In this document: in pieces, positions 16,196-25,363 of the stretch
How positions within the stretch are numbered: the stretch's first letter is position 1
How the letters are laid out: the number at the start of each line of letters is the position of its first letter
From: Nesterenkonia sphaerica
GTDB taxonomy: Bacteria > Actinomycetota > Actinomycetes > Actinomycetales > Micrococcaceae
DNA length: 64,000 nt
Assembly: GCF_005771565.1 (NCBI RefSeq)
Contig: NZ_VAWA01000007.1
Location: 1 to 64,000 of the forward strand
Reading direction: 5' to 3'
The notes under the pieces: generated by a model
Database searches by the model: none
What the model was told of the DNA's origin: nothing
What the model saw: only the letters and a program-made list of their open reading frames with translations
Program-made: the position numbers and the translations under genes

Positions 16196-17037
16196 CAGCC
16201 CTGATTCTTGAAGACCACCAGGAAGCGGTGGGCCTCTTCGGTGGTCAGCGGCGAATTCGCTGCGAGTAGGTCGGCTGCCTGGTCCACATGGTCATCCCGC
16301 AGCAGTGCATAGAGCTGATCGTGGACCCACGGCTCCAGGTCCTCGTGAGACAGGGTGATCTTCTCATCCCCGCGCTGGACCTCCAGGTGGAAGCCGGCCT
16401 GCTCATCCCCGGCCGCCCAATCCTCCGGGATGGTCAGCTCCTGGTCCGGGTCAAACCCGGAAGCTTCCATCAGTTCGCGGGCACGGGCGTCGATCTCTTC
16501 GTCATCGCCCTCGGCCGCGGGCCGCTCTCCCCCGGGAATGTTGGGCACGTTGGAGGAATTCTCGCCGACAATCTCGCCAGTGTTGGGGTCCGCCTCCGCC
16601 AGTGGTGCCTCCTCAGACTCTGGGGCGGGGGCGGCGTCGTCCCGGACCTCATCAATAGCGTCCTCCAGATACTCCTCACGGACACCCTCTTCCCCGGAGC
16701 CGTCCTCATTGAGGTTGAAGCCGTCCTGGAAACGGATCTCTGAGGCGCTCGGCTGGGGGAACCGGTACAGCGCCTGCACCGCCACCACGCAGTCCTGCAC
16801 CGAGGCACCGGTGGCCTGCTTGAAGACCATCATGGCGCGCTTGGCGTCTTCGGCGGCGATCGCCTGATACACCGCCTTGTGCTGGTCGTCGTTGAGCGCC
16901 AGCGCGGCCTGGCGAGCGGTCTCAGGGGTGATTTCCTGCTGAATGCGGTTGCTCATCTTCTGCGCCTGGCGCTGCATCATGGTCCGCACGAACAGGAAGA
17001 CCACCAGCCCGAGGACTAAGAGCATAAGGATCTCCAT
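16195..17037 (-). CDS. Membrane-anchored acidic hypothetical protein
   Basis: The 280-residue protein has an N-terminal membrane helix (MEILMLLVLGLVVFLFVRTM), then a helical domain with SNRIQQEITPETARQAA and a ribosomal L7/L12-like stretch (ASVQDCVVAVQALYRFP). A highly acidic linker (about residues 110-190) and a small C-terminal domain complete it. I do not recognise the full protein. The ATG is chosen because it starts the membrane helix; a TTG six codons upstream is possible. It overlaps the small membrane gene downstream, forming a two-gene unit divergent from the phosphomannomutase gene. Confidence 0.6.
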   Translation of the reverse strand: MEILMLLVLGLVVFLFVRTMMQRQAQKMSNRIQQEITPETARQAALALNDDQHKAVYQAIAAEDAKRAMMVFKQATGASVQDCVVAVQALYRFPQPSASEIRFQDGFNLNEDGSGEEGVREEYLEDAIDEVRDDAAPAPESEEAPLAEADPNTGEIVGENSSNVPNIPGGERPAAEGDDEEIDARARELMEASGFDPDQELTIPEDWAAGDEQAGFHLEVQRGDEKITLSHEDLEPWVHDQLYALLRDDHVDQAADLLAANSPLTTEEAHRFLVVFKNQG

Positions 17038-17133
17038 AGAATCCAGTGTACGCAATGCATCAGTCCCTGGTCAGACCCTCCCGCCTGCGCTGCACGGTGC
17101 TGCTCGGGCCGCAGAAGCCTTCGGCCGTAGGAT

Positions 17134-18543
17134 ATGCCTGTGACTATTGACCTCAGGGATTCCTTCAAGGCCTACGATGTCCGCGGAATCGTGGGCGAGA
17201 CCATCACCGCTGAGTCGGTCCGCGCAGTGGGGGCGGCGTTCGTCGACGTCCTGGAGCTCACCGGGCAGCGGGTCCTGGTCGGCGGGGACATGCGGCCCTC
17301 CTCCGCGGAGTTTGCCCGCGCGTTCGCCGAAGGCGCCATGCGGCGCGGTGCCGAGGTCACTGACCTCGGGCTGATCTCCACCGATATGCTCTACTACGCC
17401 TCCGGGACGGTGAACGCGCCCGGGGTGGTCTTCACCGCCAGCCACAACCCGGCGGGGTACAACGGGATGAAGATGTCCCGGGCAGGGGCGGCTCCGCTGA
17501 GCGCGGAGACCGGGTTGGAGGAGATCCGTGCCGCCGCTCAGGCCTACCTGGACTCCGCTGCGATCCCCCAGCACGACGCCGCCGGCTCGCTGAGCACCGC
17601 AGACCTCCTCACCGACTACGCCGGGTACCTCCGCACGCAGGTGGACCTGTCCGGGATTCGCCCGCTGAAAGTGGCCGTCGACGCAGGCAACGGCATGGCG
17701 GGAATGACTACACCGGCCGTGCTCGGCGGCGAGCGCCTGGGGGAGCTGCCGTTGGAGATCATTCCGCTGTACTTTGAGCTCGACGGCACGTTCCCGAACC
17801 ACCCCGCCAACCCCCTGGAGCCGGAGAACCTGCGTGACCTGCAGCGTGCGGTGCGGGACCACGGAGCGGATATCGGCCTGGCCTTCGACGGCGACGCCGA
17901 CCGCTGCTTCGTCATCGATGAACACGGCGAACCGGTCTCCCCCTCGGCGATCACCGCACTCGTGGCGCGCCGAGAGATCGTCCGAGCCCGGGCTGGCGGA
18001 GAGGAAGAACCGGTGGTGATTCACAACCTAATCACCTCACGGGCGGTCCCCGAAGTGGTCGAGCGCGCTGGCGGGCGGGCGGTGGAGACCCGCGTGGGGC
18101 ACTCCTTCATCAAAGCCGTGATGGCCCAGGAGTCAGCAGTGTTCGGCGGTGAGCACTCGGCGCACTATTACTTCCGGGACTTCTTCAACGCTGACACCGG
18201 CATGTTGGCCGCGATGCACGTGCTGGCGGCCCTGGGTGAGCAGGATCTGGGGCTCCAGGAGCTGGCCGCTGAGTACAACCCCTACGCGGCCTCGGGAGAG
18301 ATCAACTCTGAGGTGGAGGACAAGGCCGGGGCCATCGAACGCCTGGCTGCGCAGTTTGATCGCGACGGTGCGGTGCTCTCCCGGATGGATGGGCTCACCG
18401 TCCGCGCCGGTGATGGCACATGGTGGTTCAATGTGCGCCCGTCCAATACGGAGCCGTTCCTGCGGTTCAACGGTGAAGCTCACAGCGCACAGACCATGCA
18501 GGCGGTCCGCGATGAGGCCCTGCACCTGATTCGACAGCACTGA
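17134..18543 (+). CDS. manB: Phosphomannomutase/phosphoglucomutase
   Basis: The 469-residue protein has all alpha-D-phosphohexomutase motifs: phosphoserine loop TASHNP (Ser103), metal loop DGDADRC, sugar-binding GGEHSAHYYF and the phosphate-binding C-terminus RPSNTEPFLR. It interconverts mannose-6- and mannose-1-phosphate (or the glucose equivalents), feeding GDP-mannose and cell-envelope glycan synthesis in the cytoplasm. Length is normal. ATG at 17134; a GTG two codons later is an alternative. It is transcribed alone and converges on an SRPBCC gene. Confidence 0.9.
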   Translation: MPVTIDLRDSFKAYDVRGIVGETITAESVRAVGAAFVDVLELTGQRVLVGGDMRPSSAEFARAFAEGAMRRGAEVTDLGLISTDMLYYASGTVNAPGVVFTASHNPAGYNGMKMSRAGAAPLSAETGLEEIRAAAQAYLDSAAIPQHDAAGSLSTADLLTDYAGYLRTQVDLSGIRPLKVAVDAGNGMAGMTTPAVLGGERLGELPLEIIPLYFELDGTFPNHPANPLEPENLRDLQRAVRDHGADIGLAFDGDADRCFVIDEHGEPVSPSAITALVARREIVRARAGGEEEPVVIHNLITSRAVPEVVERAGGRAVETRVGHSFIKAVMAQESAVFGGEHSAHYYFRDFFNADTGMLAAMHVLAALGEQDLGLQELAAEYNPYAASGEINSEVEDKAGAIERLAAQFDRDGAVLSRMDGLTVRAGDGTWWFNVRPSNTEPFLRFNGEAHSAQTMQAVRDEALHLIRQH

Positions 18544-18547
18544 AGCT

Positions 18548-18570
18548 GGCCGGGCGACCATCGTCCGGTC
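18548..18570. terminator. Hairpin between converging genes
   Basis: A 10-bp stem (GGCCGGGCGA paired with TCGTCCGGTC, with wobbles) closes a 3-base loop directly after the manB stop. No T-tract follows, as is common for actinobacterial terminators. Confidence 0.4.
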
Positions 18571-18596
18571 AGGTACCTCAAGTCACGTTGGCCGCC

Positions 18597-19043
18597 TCAC
18601 CGGCCGGTGACAACCTCCTTGAGGCGCTCGATGGAGGCCGCCAGGTAGGAGGCATCAATGCTGCGGGCTTTGGGCAGCCGCGCTTGGTCCGTCAGCTCTG
18701 ACCAGTCATAGGTGTGGGTGACCACTGTGGTGCCGTCGCCGCGCTCCTCCAGCTGCCATCTCCACAGGTGCCCGGCAGGGGCCTGCCCTTCATTAGCAGG
18801 TTTCCAAGCGATCAGTCTGTCTTGGGCGAATTCAACAACGTGATTATCCCGCACCTTGTCGTTGGTCAGCCGGACGGTGAACACGTCTCCCACCGCGCTG
18901 ACCTGCTGGCCAGATTCGGCCTCGCCAACGTTGTTGTTTCCGTCCCACTGGGCCTGTTTGGCGGGGTCTGCCAGCAGCTCGAAGATGCGTGCGGCAGGGG
19001 CATCGATAGTGTCACTGGCTTGGACCACATACTCTTGTGTCAT
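18597..19043 (-). CDS. SRPBCC-family (START-like) protein
   Basis: The 148-residue protein has the SRPBCC helix-grip layout: an opening beta strand (VVQASDTIDAPAARIFELLAD), central strands with FTVRLTNDKVRDNHVVEF, the WRWQLEE strand and a long C-terminal helix (SYLAASIERLKEVV). Members bind hydrophobic ligands in a central cavity, or are cyclase/coenzyme Q-binding relatives. No specific ligand can be named. It is transcribed alone, with no obvious functional link to its neighbours. Confidence 0.75.
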   Translation of the reverse strand: MTQEYVVQASDTIDAPAARIFELLADPAKQAQWDGNNNVGEAESGQQVSAVGDVFTVRLTNDKVRDNHVVEFAQDRLIAWKPANEGQAPAGHLWRWQLEERGDGTTVVTHTYDWSELTDQARLPKARSIDASYLAASIERLKEVVTGR

Positions 19044-19076
19044 AACCCCTAAGGGTACCGCGCACTGTGACTCCCT

Positions 19077-21230
19077 TCACCGGGGTGATCGCACGGTGGA
19101 GCGCTTGAGCAGCCATAACAGATACGGCGGGCCCAGCACAGCGACCACTAAGCCCGCCGGCAGCTGATCAGGGGCGATCACGGTCCGCCCAAACGTGTCC
19201 GAAAGCGAGACCAGGCCAGCCCCCAGCAGCGCGGAGACCGGAAGGAACCATCGGTGGCGGCGCCCGACCAGCATCCGCGCCATATGCGGAGCCGCAAGTC
19301 CTACGAAGCTGATCACGCCGACACCGAGGACCGCCGCCGCTGAGAGCAGCACCGCGGTGGTCAGCGCCGCCGCCCGCACCCCCGGCAGCCGTATGCCGAG
19401 CACCCGGGGGGTGAGGTCGTCGATGCTGATGATGTCCAGCTCCCGGCGTATCAGCACCACCACCGGAACCGCTAACACCAGGGCTAGCAGGATCGGAGCA
19501 AGATCGGACCAGGTGGCGCCAAATGTTGAGCCGCCTAGGAAGGAGATGGCCATGGCTTGGCGATGCGGGCTCGTGGTGGAAATCAGCAGCTGGGAGACCG
19601 CCTGTGCGGCGGTCATCACGCCGATGCCCACCAGTACGACCCTCTCCGGGGAGCTGTTGCGGGAGCCTGCCAGGAGGAAGACCACCAGCCCGGCGAGCGC
19701 CGCACCCACTGCGGCGCCGGCGGACATGGTCCACGCCGAGGAGCTGAACAGGATCAGCGCCACCATGGCGCCCGCTCCCCCAGCGGCGGCGACGCCGAGG
19801 ATTCCCGGGTCCGCCAGCGGGTTGCGGGTCACCGTCTGCACCAGTGCGCCCGCTATTGCCAGCACCGCACCGGCCAGCACCGCGGCAGCTACCCGGGGAG
19901 CGCGGAAGTTCAGGGTTATCTCGATGGCGCGGGCGGCCTGCCCGTTGAGCCACAGGTGAATGTCACCCAGGCGCAGCCACCAGTCCCCCAGCAGCAGACC
20001 CGCCGCGACGAAGACGATCAGCAGTGCCGCTGCGGCCAGGCTGAGCAGGACTCTGCGGCTGCGTGTGATCCGGTGCGGAAGCGGCAGAGCGGAGATCTCC
20101 TGGCTGCTGCCAGTGCTGCGCACCCGCAGGGCAAGCACCACCAGAAACACGGCGCCGACCAGGGAGGTGACCACACCGGTGGGGATACCCACCGCCATAT
20201 GGGGGCCGGCAAGAGCAAACACCACCGCCCGGAGGGTCACATCCGAGCCGATGACGATCAGCGCCCCCGCCAGCGCGGAGGCGGCCAGAGCCCACGCAAA
20301 ACGACCGAAGCGGATGATCTTCACTGAAGCCAGCCGCACGATGGCCGGTGCGCAGAGCCCGACGAAGCCCAGCGGGCCGACCATCGTCACCGCTGCGGCG
20401 GAGAGGACCACTGCGCAGAGCAGCAGTCCCGCCCGTAAGAGTGCGACGTTGACTCCCAAGGACTGTGCGGTCGCACCCCCCAAGGAGAGCACGTCGGTGC
20501 TGCGTGCCAGCAACACCAGGCCGATCACTGCTGCGGCCACCACCGGAAGCAGGGGCAGCAGTCCGGAGATTCCGGACAGATTGAGCGTGCCGGCACCCCA
20601 GAGAAACAGCCCTTGTGTGGACTGGGCGTAGAGCATCAGCAGGGCCGCAGTCACTGAAGCCAGGCCCATAGCGACCACCGTGCCAGCCAGCACCAGACGA
20701 ATGGGGGCGTGTTCGGAGAATCCCGCTAAGGCGAGCACCACGCCGGCTGCGGCTCCTCCGCCGAGGAATGCCAGCGCCGCAGAGCTCAGCACCGGCAGCG
20801 AGACACCGAATGCCGCTGCAGCGGTCAGCGCCAAATGCGCACCAGCATTGACTGCGAGGGTATCCGGGGAGGCCAGTGGGTTGCGAGTCATGGCCTGCAG
20901 TGCGCAGCCCGCCGCGCCGAGGGCCGCACCCACTACGAGTCCGCCCACCAAGCGCGGCAGGCGCGAATCCCACGCCAGGGCTCTCAGCCCGTCCGAGGTT
21001 TCAGGGTCCCCCGAGGTGAAGACTGCTGCGAAGAGGTCCCAGGGCGAAACCGCCGAGGTCCCCTGAGTCAGGTGGACCGCGGAGAGCACCGCCAGCGCCG
21101 CCGCTGCGATGGCCAACACTGCCCCGGCAACGAACCGTGCTCTCACCGGCGGTGGCGCTGCGGGATTCTCACTGGCGATGCCGCCCAGAGGAAGGACGTC
21201 TGGGTCAGCAGCAGTCCTGGGTCTGCTCAC
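19077..21230 (-). CDS. Fused double FecCD iron-siderophore ABC permease
   Basis: This 717-residue permease is two FecCD-type domains in one chain (about residues 30-360 and 385-710), giving about 20 membrane helices. Each half has the FecCD signature (LGAAGCALQAMTRNPLASPD and IAGALVQTVTRNPLADPG) and a VGLCAP / VGLAAP loop that contacts the ATPase. The fused layout is that of FhuB; most FecCD permeases are separate chains. It imports ferric siderophores across the membrane with the neighbouring binding protein and ATPase. It starts at an ATGA overlap with the binding-protein gene, so translation is coupled. Confidence 0.9.
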   Translation of the reverse strand: MSRPRTAADPDVLPLGGIASENPAAPPPVRARFVAGAVLAIAAAALAVLSAVHLTQGTSAVSPWDLFAAVFTSGDPETSDGLRALAWDSRLPRLVGGLVVGAALGAAGCALQAMTRNPLASPDTLAVNAGAHLALTAAAAFGVSLPVLSSAALAFLGGGAAAGVVLALAGFSEHAPIRLVLAGTVVAMGLASVTAALLMLYAQSTQGLFLWGAGTLNLSGISGLLPLLPVVAAAVIGLVLLARSTDVLSLGGATAQSLGVNVALLRAGLLLCAVVLSAAAVTMVGPLGFVGLCAPAIVRLASVKIIRFGRFAWALAASALAGALIVIGSDVTLRAVVFALAGPHMAVGIPTGVVTSLVGAVFLVVLALRVRSTGSSQEISALPLPHRITRSRRVLLSLAAAALLIVFVAAGLLLGDWWLRLGDIHLWLNGQAARAIEITLNFRAPRVAAAVLAGAVLAIAGALVQTVTRNPLADPGILGVAAAGGAGAMVALILFSSSAWTMSAGAAVGAALAGLVVFLLAGSRNSSPERVVLVGIGVMTAAQAVSQLLISTTSPHRQAMAISFLGGSTFGATWSDLAPILLALVLAVPVVVLIRRELDIISIDDLTPRVLGIRLPGVRAAALTTAVLLSAAAVLGVGVISFVGLAAPHMARMLVGRRHRWFLPVSALLGAGLVSLSDTFGRTVIAPDQLPAGLVVAVLGPPYLLWLLKRSTVRSPR

Positions 21231-22234
21231 TGCTGGCCGGCAGTCTCAATCGCCGTCTCAGACAGGTAGTCAATCCACTGTCCGGCAGAGGCTGGTCCCC
21301 CGTAGATCCAAATGCGCTCCATGGAGTGCATGGCGTCATTCTCCACGAAATCGAGAGAGTTCCACGCGGAGTTGTCCTCCAGAGGTTCCAGCGGGTCCTC
21401 CGGCTCATCCTCGGAGGTCCACCAGTAGACAATGGTGTCCTCGTGAAGGGAGCTCAGCCCCTCGACATCTGATTGGCTGATCGCATACGCCTCATCGCCC
21501 TCATCCGCCCAGGCGGATTCAAGGCCAATCTCCTCCCCGAGGGTCTGTGCGAGGGCACCTGGCCCGTGCATGCGGAACGTGGCGGTATTGCCCTCCACCG
21601 TGGGGTAGACCAGCACGAAGGGAGTCCCCGCGACATCGGCCTCGGCGATCGCTTCCTCCCCCGCGTCCCGGGTCGCTTCGAACTCCGCCCAGACCTCATC
21701 GGCGCGGGCCTGGGCGCCAAGAAGCTCTGCGGTCAGGTAGAAGTTGTCCTCCATGGTCCCCAGCGGATCGGAGGCATCTGCACCCTCTTGCAGCACCACA
21801 GGGGCAATCTCCTCCAGATCCTCCAAGAGCCCCTCGGGCACCGAGGAGGTGTCGCCGAGGATCAGGTCCGGGGCGGCCTGGCCGATGGACTCCAGGCTCG
21901 GCTCGGTGCGCATGCCGACGTCGGTGACCTCGTCGTCGACGTCGACGGCGCTGGTCCAGGTCTGGAAACCGTCAAGGTCTGCCGCACCCACATGGTTTCC
22001 CCCTAGGACCTCCACATTCTCCGTTTGTGCCCATTCGAGGGTCACCACCCGTTCGGCCGGGGCATCTAAGGTGATCTCTTCGCCTCGGGAATCGGTCACG
22101 GTGACGGGTCCAGCATTGGCGGTGGGATCACCTGCCTCGGGCTCTGAAACGTCAGTGGTGCCGCACGCGGTGAGAGCGAATACTGCGGCACCGGCGGCGA
22201 TGGCCGTGCTCCTCAGTGTCAGGGCGAGGTTCAT
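21227..22234 (-). CDS. Siderophore-binding lipoprotein of ABC importer
   Basis: The 335-residue protein has a lipoprotein signal ending in the lipobox LTAC (Cys24). A class III periplasmic-binding (FepB/BtuF-like) fold follows, with ERVVTLEWAQTENVEVLG opening the N-terminal lobe. It would be anchored outside the membrane and hand ferric siderophore to the fused permease. It overlaps the permease gene by four bases and follows the ATPase gene after 88 bases. Ligand unknown; heme and cobalamin are less likely alternatives. Confidence 0.85.
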   Translation of the reverse strand: MNLALTLRSTAIAAGAAVFALTACGTTDVSEPEAGDPTANAGPVTVTDSRGEEITLDAPAERVVTLEWAQTENVEVLGGNHVGAADLDGFQTWTSAVDVDDEVTDVGMRTEPSLESIGQAAPDLILGDTSSVPEGLLEDLEEIAPVVLQEGADASDPLGTMEDNFYLTAELLGAQARADEVWAEFEATRDAGEEAIAEADVAGTPFVLVYPTVEGNTATFRMHGPGALAQTLGEEIGLESAWADEGDEAYAISQSDVEGLSSLHEDTIVYWWTSEDEPEDPLEPLEDNSAWNSLDFVENDAMHSMERIWIYGGPASAGQWIDYLSETAIETAGQQ

Positions 22235-22322
22235 TCTGGACGGGGTTCCTTTCGGGACACGGCAGTAGTGGGCTGGGCAGTAGGGGGCTGGGGAAATCTC
22301 AGCAACGCAGGGTACGGAGGAC

Positions 22323-23171
22323 TCAGGCGGAGAGCAGCAGTGGTTCGGCGTATTCCTCGACCTGGTGTGCGGTCCGGCGGCCTGCGCGTTGCGCCCGGAC
22401 GGCTAAACCCCCGCTGGGCAGGGCATGGACCTCAATGGGCACCCCAAAAACGTCGCTGAGCCGGTCCGCGGTCATCACCTCAGCAGGGGCTCCGACGGCG
22501 GCAATCCGACCTTCCGAAACCAGCACCACACGGTCGGCGATATCGGCGGCCTGCTCCAGATCGTGGAGCACCACACCGATGGTCAGCTCATGGTGATCAG
22601 CCAGGTCACGGATCAGGTCCAGCAGGCTCATCTGGTGTTTGAGGTCCAAGAACGTGGTGGGCTCGTCAAGCAGCAGCACATCAGTGTCCTGAGCCAAGCA
22701 GGTGGCTAACCAGACACGTTGGAGCTGGCCTCCGGAGAGTTCACTCACAGGCCGGTCTTGCAGCTGATCCAGCCCGGTCAGCGTGATGGCTCGCTCCACG
22801 GCACGCTGGCTGGCGTGATCAGCGCGGGAGAACCCCTTGCGGTGCGGGTGCCGCCCCAGCTCGACCACCTCGGTGACGGTCAGGCCCGCAGGGGTGGGGC
22901 GCTGCTGAGCGAGCACCGTCAGTCGCTTTGCGAATGCCCGGGGAGACAGGGCCGTGGTGTCGACCCCATCGAGTGTGACGGTCCCGGTGGTGTGGGCGAG
23001 CCGGCAGATACCGCGCAGCAGGGTGGACTTGCCGCTGCCGTTGGGGCCGATCAGGGCCGTCACGCCTCCGGGAAGCAGCTCCACGGTGGCATCCGTGACT
23101 ACGGGAGCGGCACCGTAGGAGACGGACAACGACTCTGTACGCAATGCAGCGGGCTGATGTCTGATTTGCAC
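22323..23171 (-). CDS. Iron-siderophore ABC transporter ATPase
   Basis: The 282-residue ATPase shows Walker A GPNGSGKST, signature LSGGQLQRVWLA and Walker B DVLLLDEPTTFLDL, with the FecE/FhuC-type sequence around the Q-loop. It drives the fused permease. It is the first gene of the three-gene unit. The start is GTG with no ribosome site. GATAAC lies about 10 bases upstream, so a leaderless transcript is plausible. An iron-box-like palindrome sits just upstream, pointing to iron repression. Confidence 0.9.
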   Translation of the reverse strand: MQIRHQPAALRTESLSVSYGAAPVVTDATVELLPGGVTALIGPNGSGKSTLLRGICRLAHTTGTVTLDGVDTTALSPRAFAKRLTVLAQQRPTPAGLTVTEVVELGRHPHRKGFSRADHASQRAVERAITLTGLDQLQDRPVSELSGGQLQRVWLATCLAQDTDVLLLDEPTTFLDLKHQMSLLDLIRDLADHHELTIGVVLHDLEQAADIADRVVLVSEGRIAAVGAPAEVMTADRLSDVFGVPIEVHALPSGGLAVRAQRAGRRTAHQVEEYAEPLLLSA

Positions 23172-23190
23172 ATACAGACGTTATCAAATT

Positions 23191-23209
23191 ATTGGCAAGG
23201 TTGCCCTTA
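23191..23209 (-). promoter_or_regulatory. DtxR/IdeR-like iron box
   Basis: GGCAA and TTGCC form a perfect inverted repeat around GG. The 19-mer matches the TTAGGTTAGGCTAACCTAA-type consensus at about 11 positions. It overlaps the expected promoter of the siderophore importer. Iron-dependent repression is inferred. Confidence 0.5.
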
Positions 23210-23220
23210 CTGCACGAAAA

Positions 23221-23259
23221 AAGGGCTGAGTGGCATATTTCGCATGCCACTCAGCCCTT
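23221..23259 (-). terminator. Intrinsic terminator of pckG
   Basis: A perfect 16-bp stem (AAGGGCTGAGTGGCAT and its complement) surrounds a 7-base loop. It is followed on the minus strand by a run of six T. It lies 15 bases after the pckG stop and insulates the iron operon. Confidence 0.9.
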
Positions 23260-23274
23260 CTCAGGGTGTCCTGA

Positions 23275-25122
23275 TTAGGCGTTCAACCGCCCGCGGAGTT
23301 CCTCGAGCTCGGCGCGGATGCTCTCCGGCAGGGATTCACCGAAGTGCGCGAACCAGGCGTCGATGTCCTCCAGCTCCTGCCGCCACTCGTCCGGGTCGAC
23401 CTTGAGCGCGTCCTCGATGTCCTGGTCGGTGACCTCCAGCCCGGTCAGATCAAGAGCCTCCGGGGTGGGCGTGTGGCCAATCGGGGTTTCCATCGCCTCG
23501 CCGGTGCCCTCCAGGCGCTCCACGATCCACTTCAGCACGCGGGTGTTCTCGGCGAACCCGGGCCAGGCGAAGCCGCCGTCGCGGTTGCGCCGGAACCAAT
23601 TGACCAGGAAGATTTTCGGCAGCTTCTCCGCTGCGGCGGCACCGGAGACCTCCACCCAGTGCTTGAGGTAGTCACCGGCGTCGTACCCGATGAAGGGCAG
23701 CATCGCCATCGGGTCCCGACGCACCGTGCCCACTTGGCCTTCAGCGGCGGCTGTGGTCTCTGAGGACAGAGTGGCTCCGAAGAAGATGCCGTGGTTCCAG
23801 TTCCGGGCCTCGGTCACCAGCGGCACCGTGGTCTTGCGCCGTCCGCCGAAGAGAATGGCGTCGAGTTTGACCCCGTTGGGTTCAAAGTACTCCGGGGCGA
23901 GCATGTCAGTCTGGTCGATGGGAGTGCAGAACCGGGCGTTGGGGTGGGCCGCCGGAGCCGGCGAGTCCGGGGTCCAGTCCTGGCCCTGCCAGTCGATGAG
24001 GTGAGCCGGGGTCTCCTCCGTCATCCCTTCCCACCACACGCCGCCGTCGTCGGTCAGTGCGCAGTTGGTGAAGATGGAGTTGCCTTTGGCGATGGCGCGC
24101 ATGGCATTGGCGTTGGTGTGCCACCCGGTCCCCGGCGCTACGCCGAAGTAGCCGGCTTCAGGGTTCATGACCCTGAACTCTCCGTCCTTGCCGGGGCGGA
24201 TCCAGGTGATGTCATCACCGAGCGTTTCGGCCTTCCACCCCTGAAGTGTGGGGTCAATGAGCGCCAGGTTGGTCTTGCCGCACGCGGAGGGGAACGCCCC
24301 GGAGACGTAGTAGCTCTTCTGTTCGGGGCTGGTGAGTTTCAGGATCAGCATGTGCTCAGCCAGCCAGCCTTCGTCGCGGGCCATCACTGAGGCGATCCGC
24401 AGCGCAAAGCATTTCTTGCCCAGCAGCGCATTTCCGCCGTAGCCGGAGCCGTAGGACCAGATCTCCCGGCTTTCGGGGAAGTGGACGATGTACTTGTTCT
24501 CGTTGCAGGGCCACGGCACATCCGCTTGGCCGGGCTCCAGGGGGGCGCCGACAGAGTGCACTGCGGGAACGAAGAAAGCATCCAGCTCCTCCATCTTGCG
24601 CAGCACATCGGTGCCGATGCGCGCCATAATCCGCATTGAGGCGACCACATAAGCCGAATCGGTGATCTCCACGCCGAACTTGGGATCGTCCGCCTCCAGG
24701 TGCCCCATGACAAAGGGAATGACGTACATCGTCCGGCCACGCATGGCTCCCTGGAACACTCCGCTGAGGGTCTGCCGCATCTCCTCCGGGGCCACCCAGT
24801 TATTGGTGAAGCCGGCATCGCGCTCGTTCTCGGAGCAGATGAAGGTCCGGGACTCCACACGGGCGACGTCGGCCGGATCAGAGAACGCGGCGAAAGAATT
24901 GGGGAAGTCGGGGCTGGTGAGCCGAGTCAGGGTGCCGGCCTCGACGAGCTGATCGGTCAGCCGGGTGTACTCCGCAGCGGATCCATCCACCCAGTGGATG
25001 TTCTCCGGCTGGGTCAGCTCTGCGATTGTGTGGACAAATTCGATGAGTTTCTGATGGCTGGTGGGGGCGTGTGCTGCCTTGCCCCTGAGCTTTTCACCGG
25101 GCTCCATTGCAACGGTGTTCAC
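23275..25122 (-). CDS. pckG: Phosphoenolpyruvate carboxykinase (GTP)
   Basis: The 615-residue enzyme converts oxaloacetate and GTP to PEP, carbon dioxide and GDP, the first committed step of gluconeogenesis. The P-loop SACGKTN is at about residues 280-285, and conserved segments include [14 protein letters not shown], the FGGRRKTT loop and [10 protein letters not shown]. Length matches actinobacterial PckG. I chose the GTG at 25122 because GGAGGG stands 7 bases before it; the ATG five codons earlier lacks a ribosome site. It is transcribed alone with a strong terminator. Confidence 0.92.
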   Translation of the reverse strand: MNTVAMEPGEKLRGKAAHAPTSHQKLIEFVHTIAELTQPENIHWVDGSAAEYTRLTDQLVEAGTLTRLTSPDFPNSFAAFSDPADVARVESRTFICSENERDAGFTNNWVAPEEMRQTLSGVFQGAMRGRTMYVIPFVMGHLEADDPKFGVEITDSAYVVASMRIMARIGTDVLRKMEELDAFFVPAVHSVGAPLEPGQADVPWPCNENKYIVHFPESREIWSYGSGYGGNALLGKKCFALRIASVMARDEGWLAEHMLILKLTSPEQKSYYVSGAFPSACGKTNLALIDPTLQGWKAETLGDDITWIRPGKDGEFRVMNPEAGYFGVAPGTGWHTNANAMRAIAKGNSIFTNCALTDDGGVWWEGMTEETPAHLIDWQGQDWTPDSPAPAAHPNARFCTPIDQTDMLAPEYFEPNGVKLDAILFGGRRKTTVPLVTEARNWNHGIFFGATLSSETTAAAEGQVGTVRRDPMAMLPFIGYDAGDYLKHWVEVSGAAAAEKLPKIFLVNWFRRNRDGGFAWPGFAENTRVLKWIVERLEGTGEAMETPIGHTPTPEALDLTGLEVTDQDIEDALKVDPDEWRQELEDIDAWFAHFGESLPESIRAELEELRGRLNA

Positions 25123-25363
25123 TGTGTTTCCCTCCATTGGGTGACAGACGTTTCACGTCTACACAGGACGCCGACATCATGCCCGACGGGGCGAGCCGCT
25201 CACGGCCCCGGCACGAACCTCATTGTTCGCGCACACCCTGACGTGCACTGATGGCTTCGTCGTCCAGGAGTAGACACCGCTAACTCTAACGCCCCAATAT
25301 GACAATCACGTGAACACGGTGTCCAAATGTGACTGGTATCACACTTACGTGGAGGGGCGGGCC

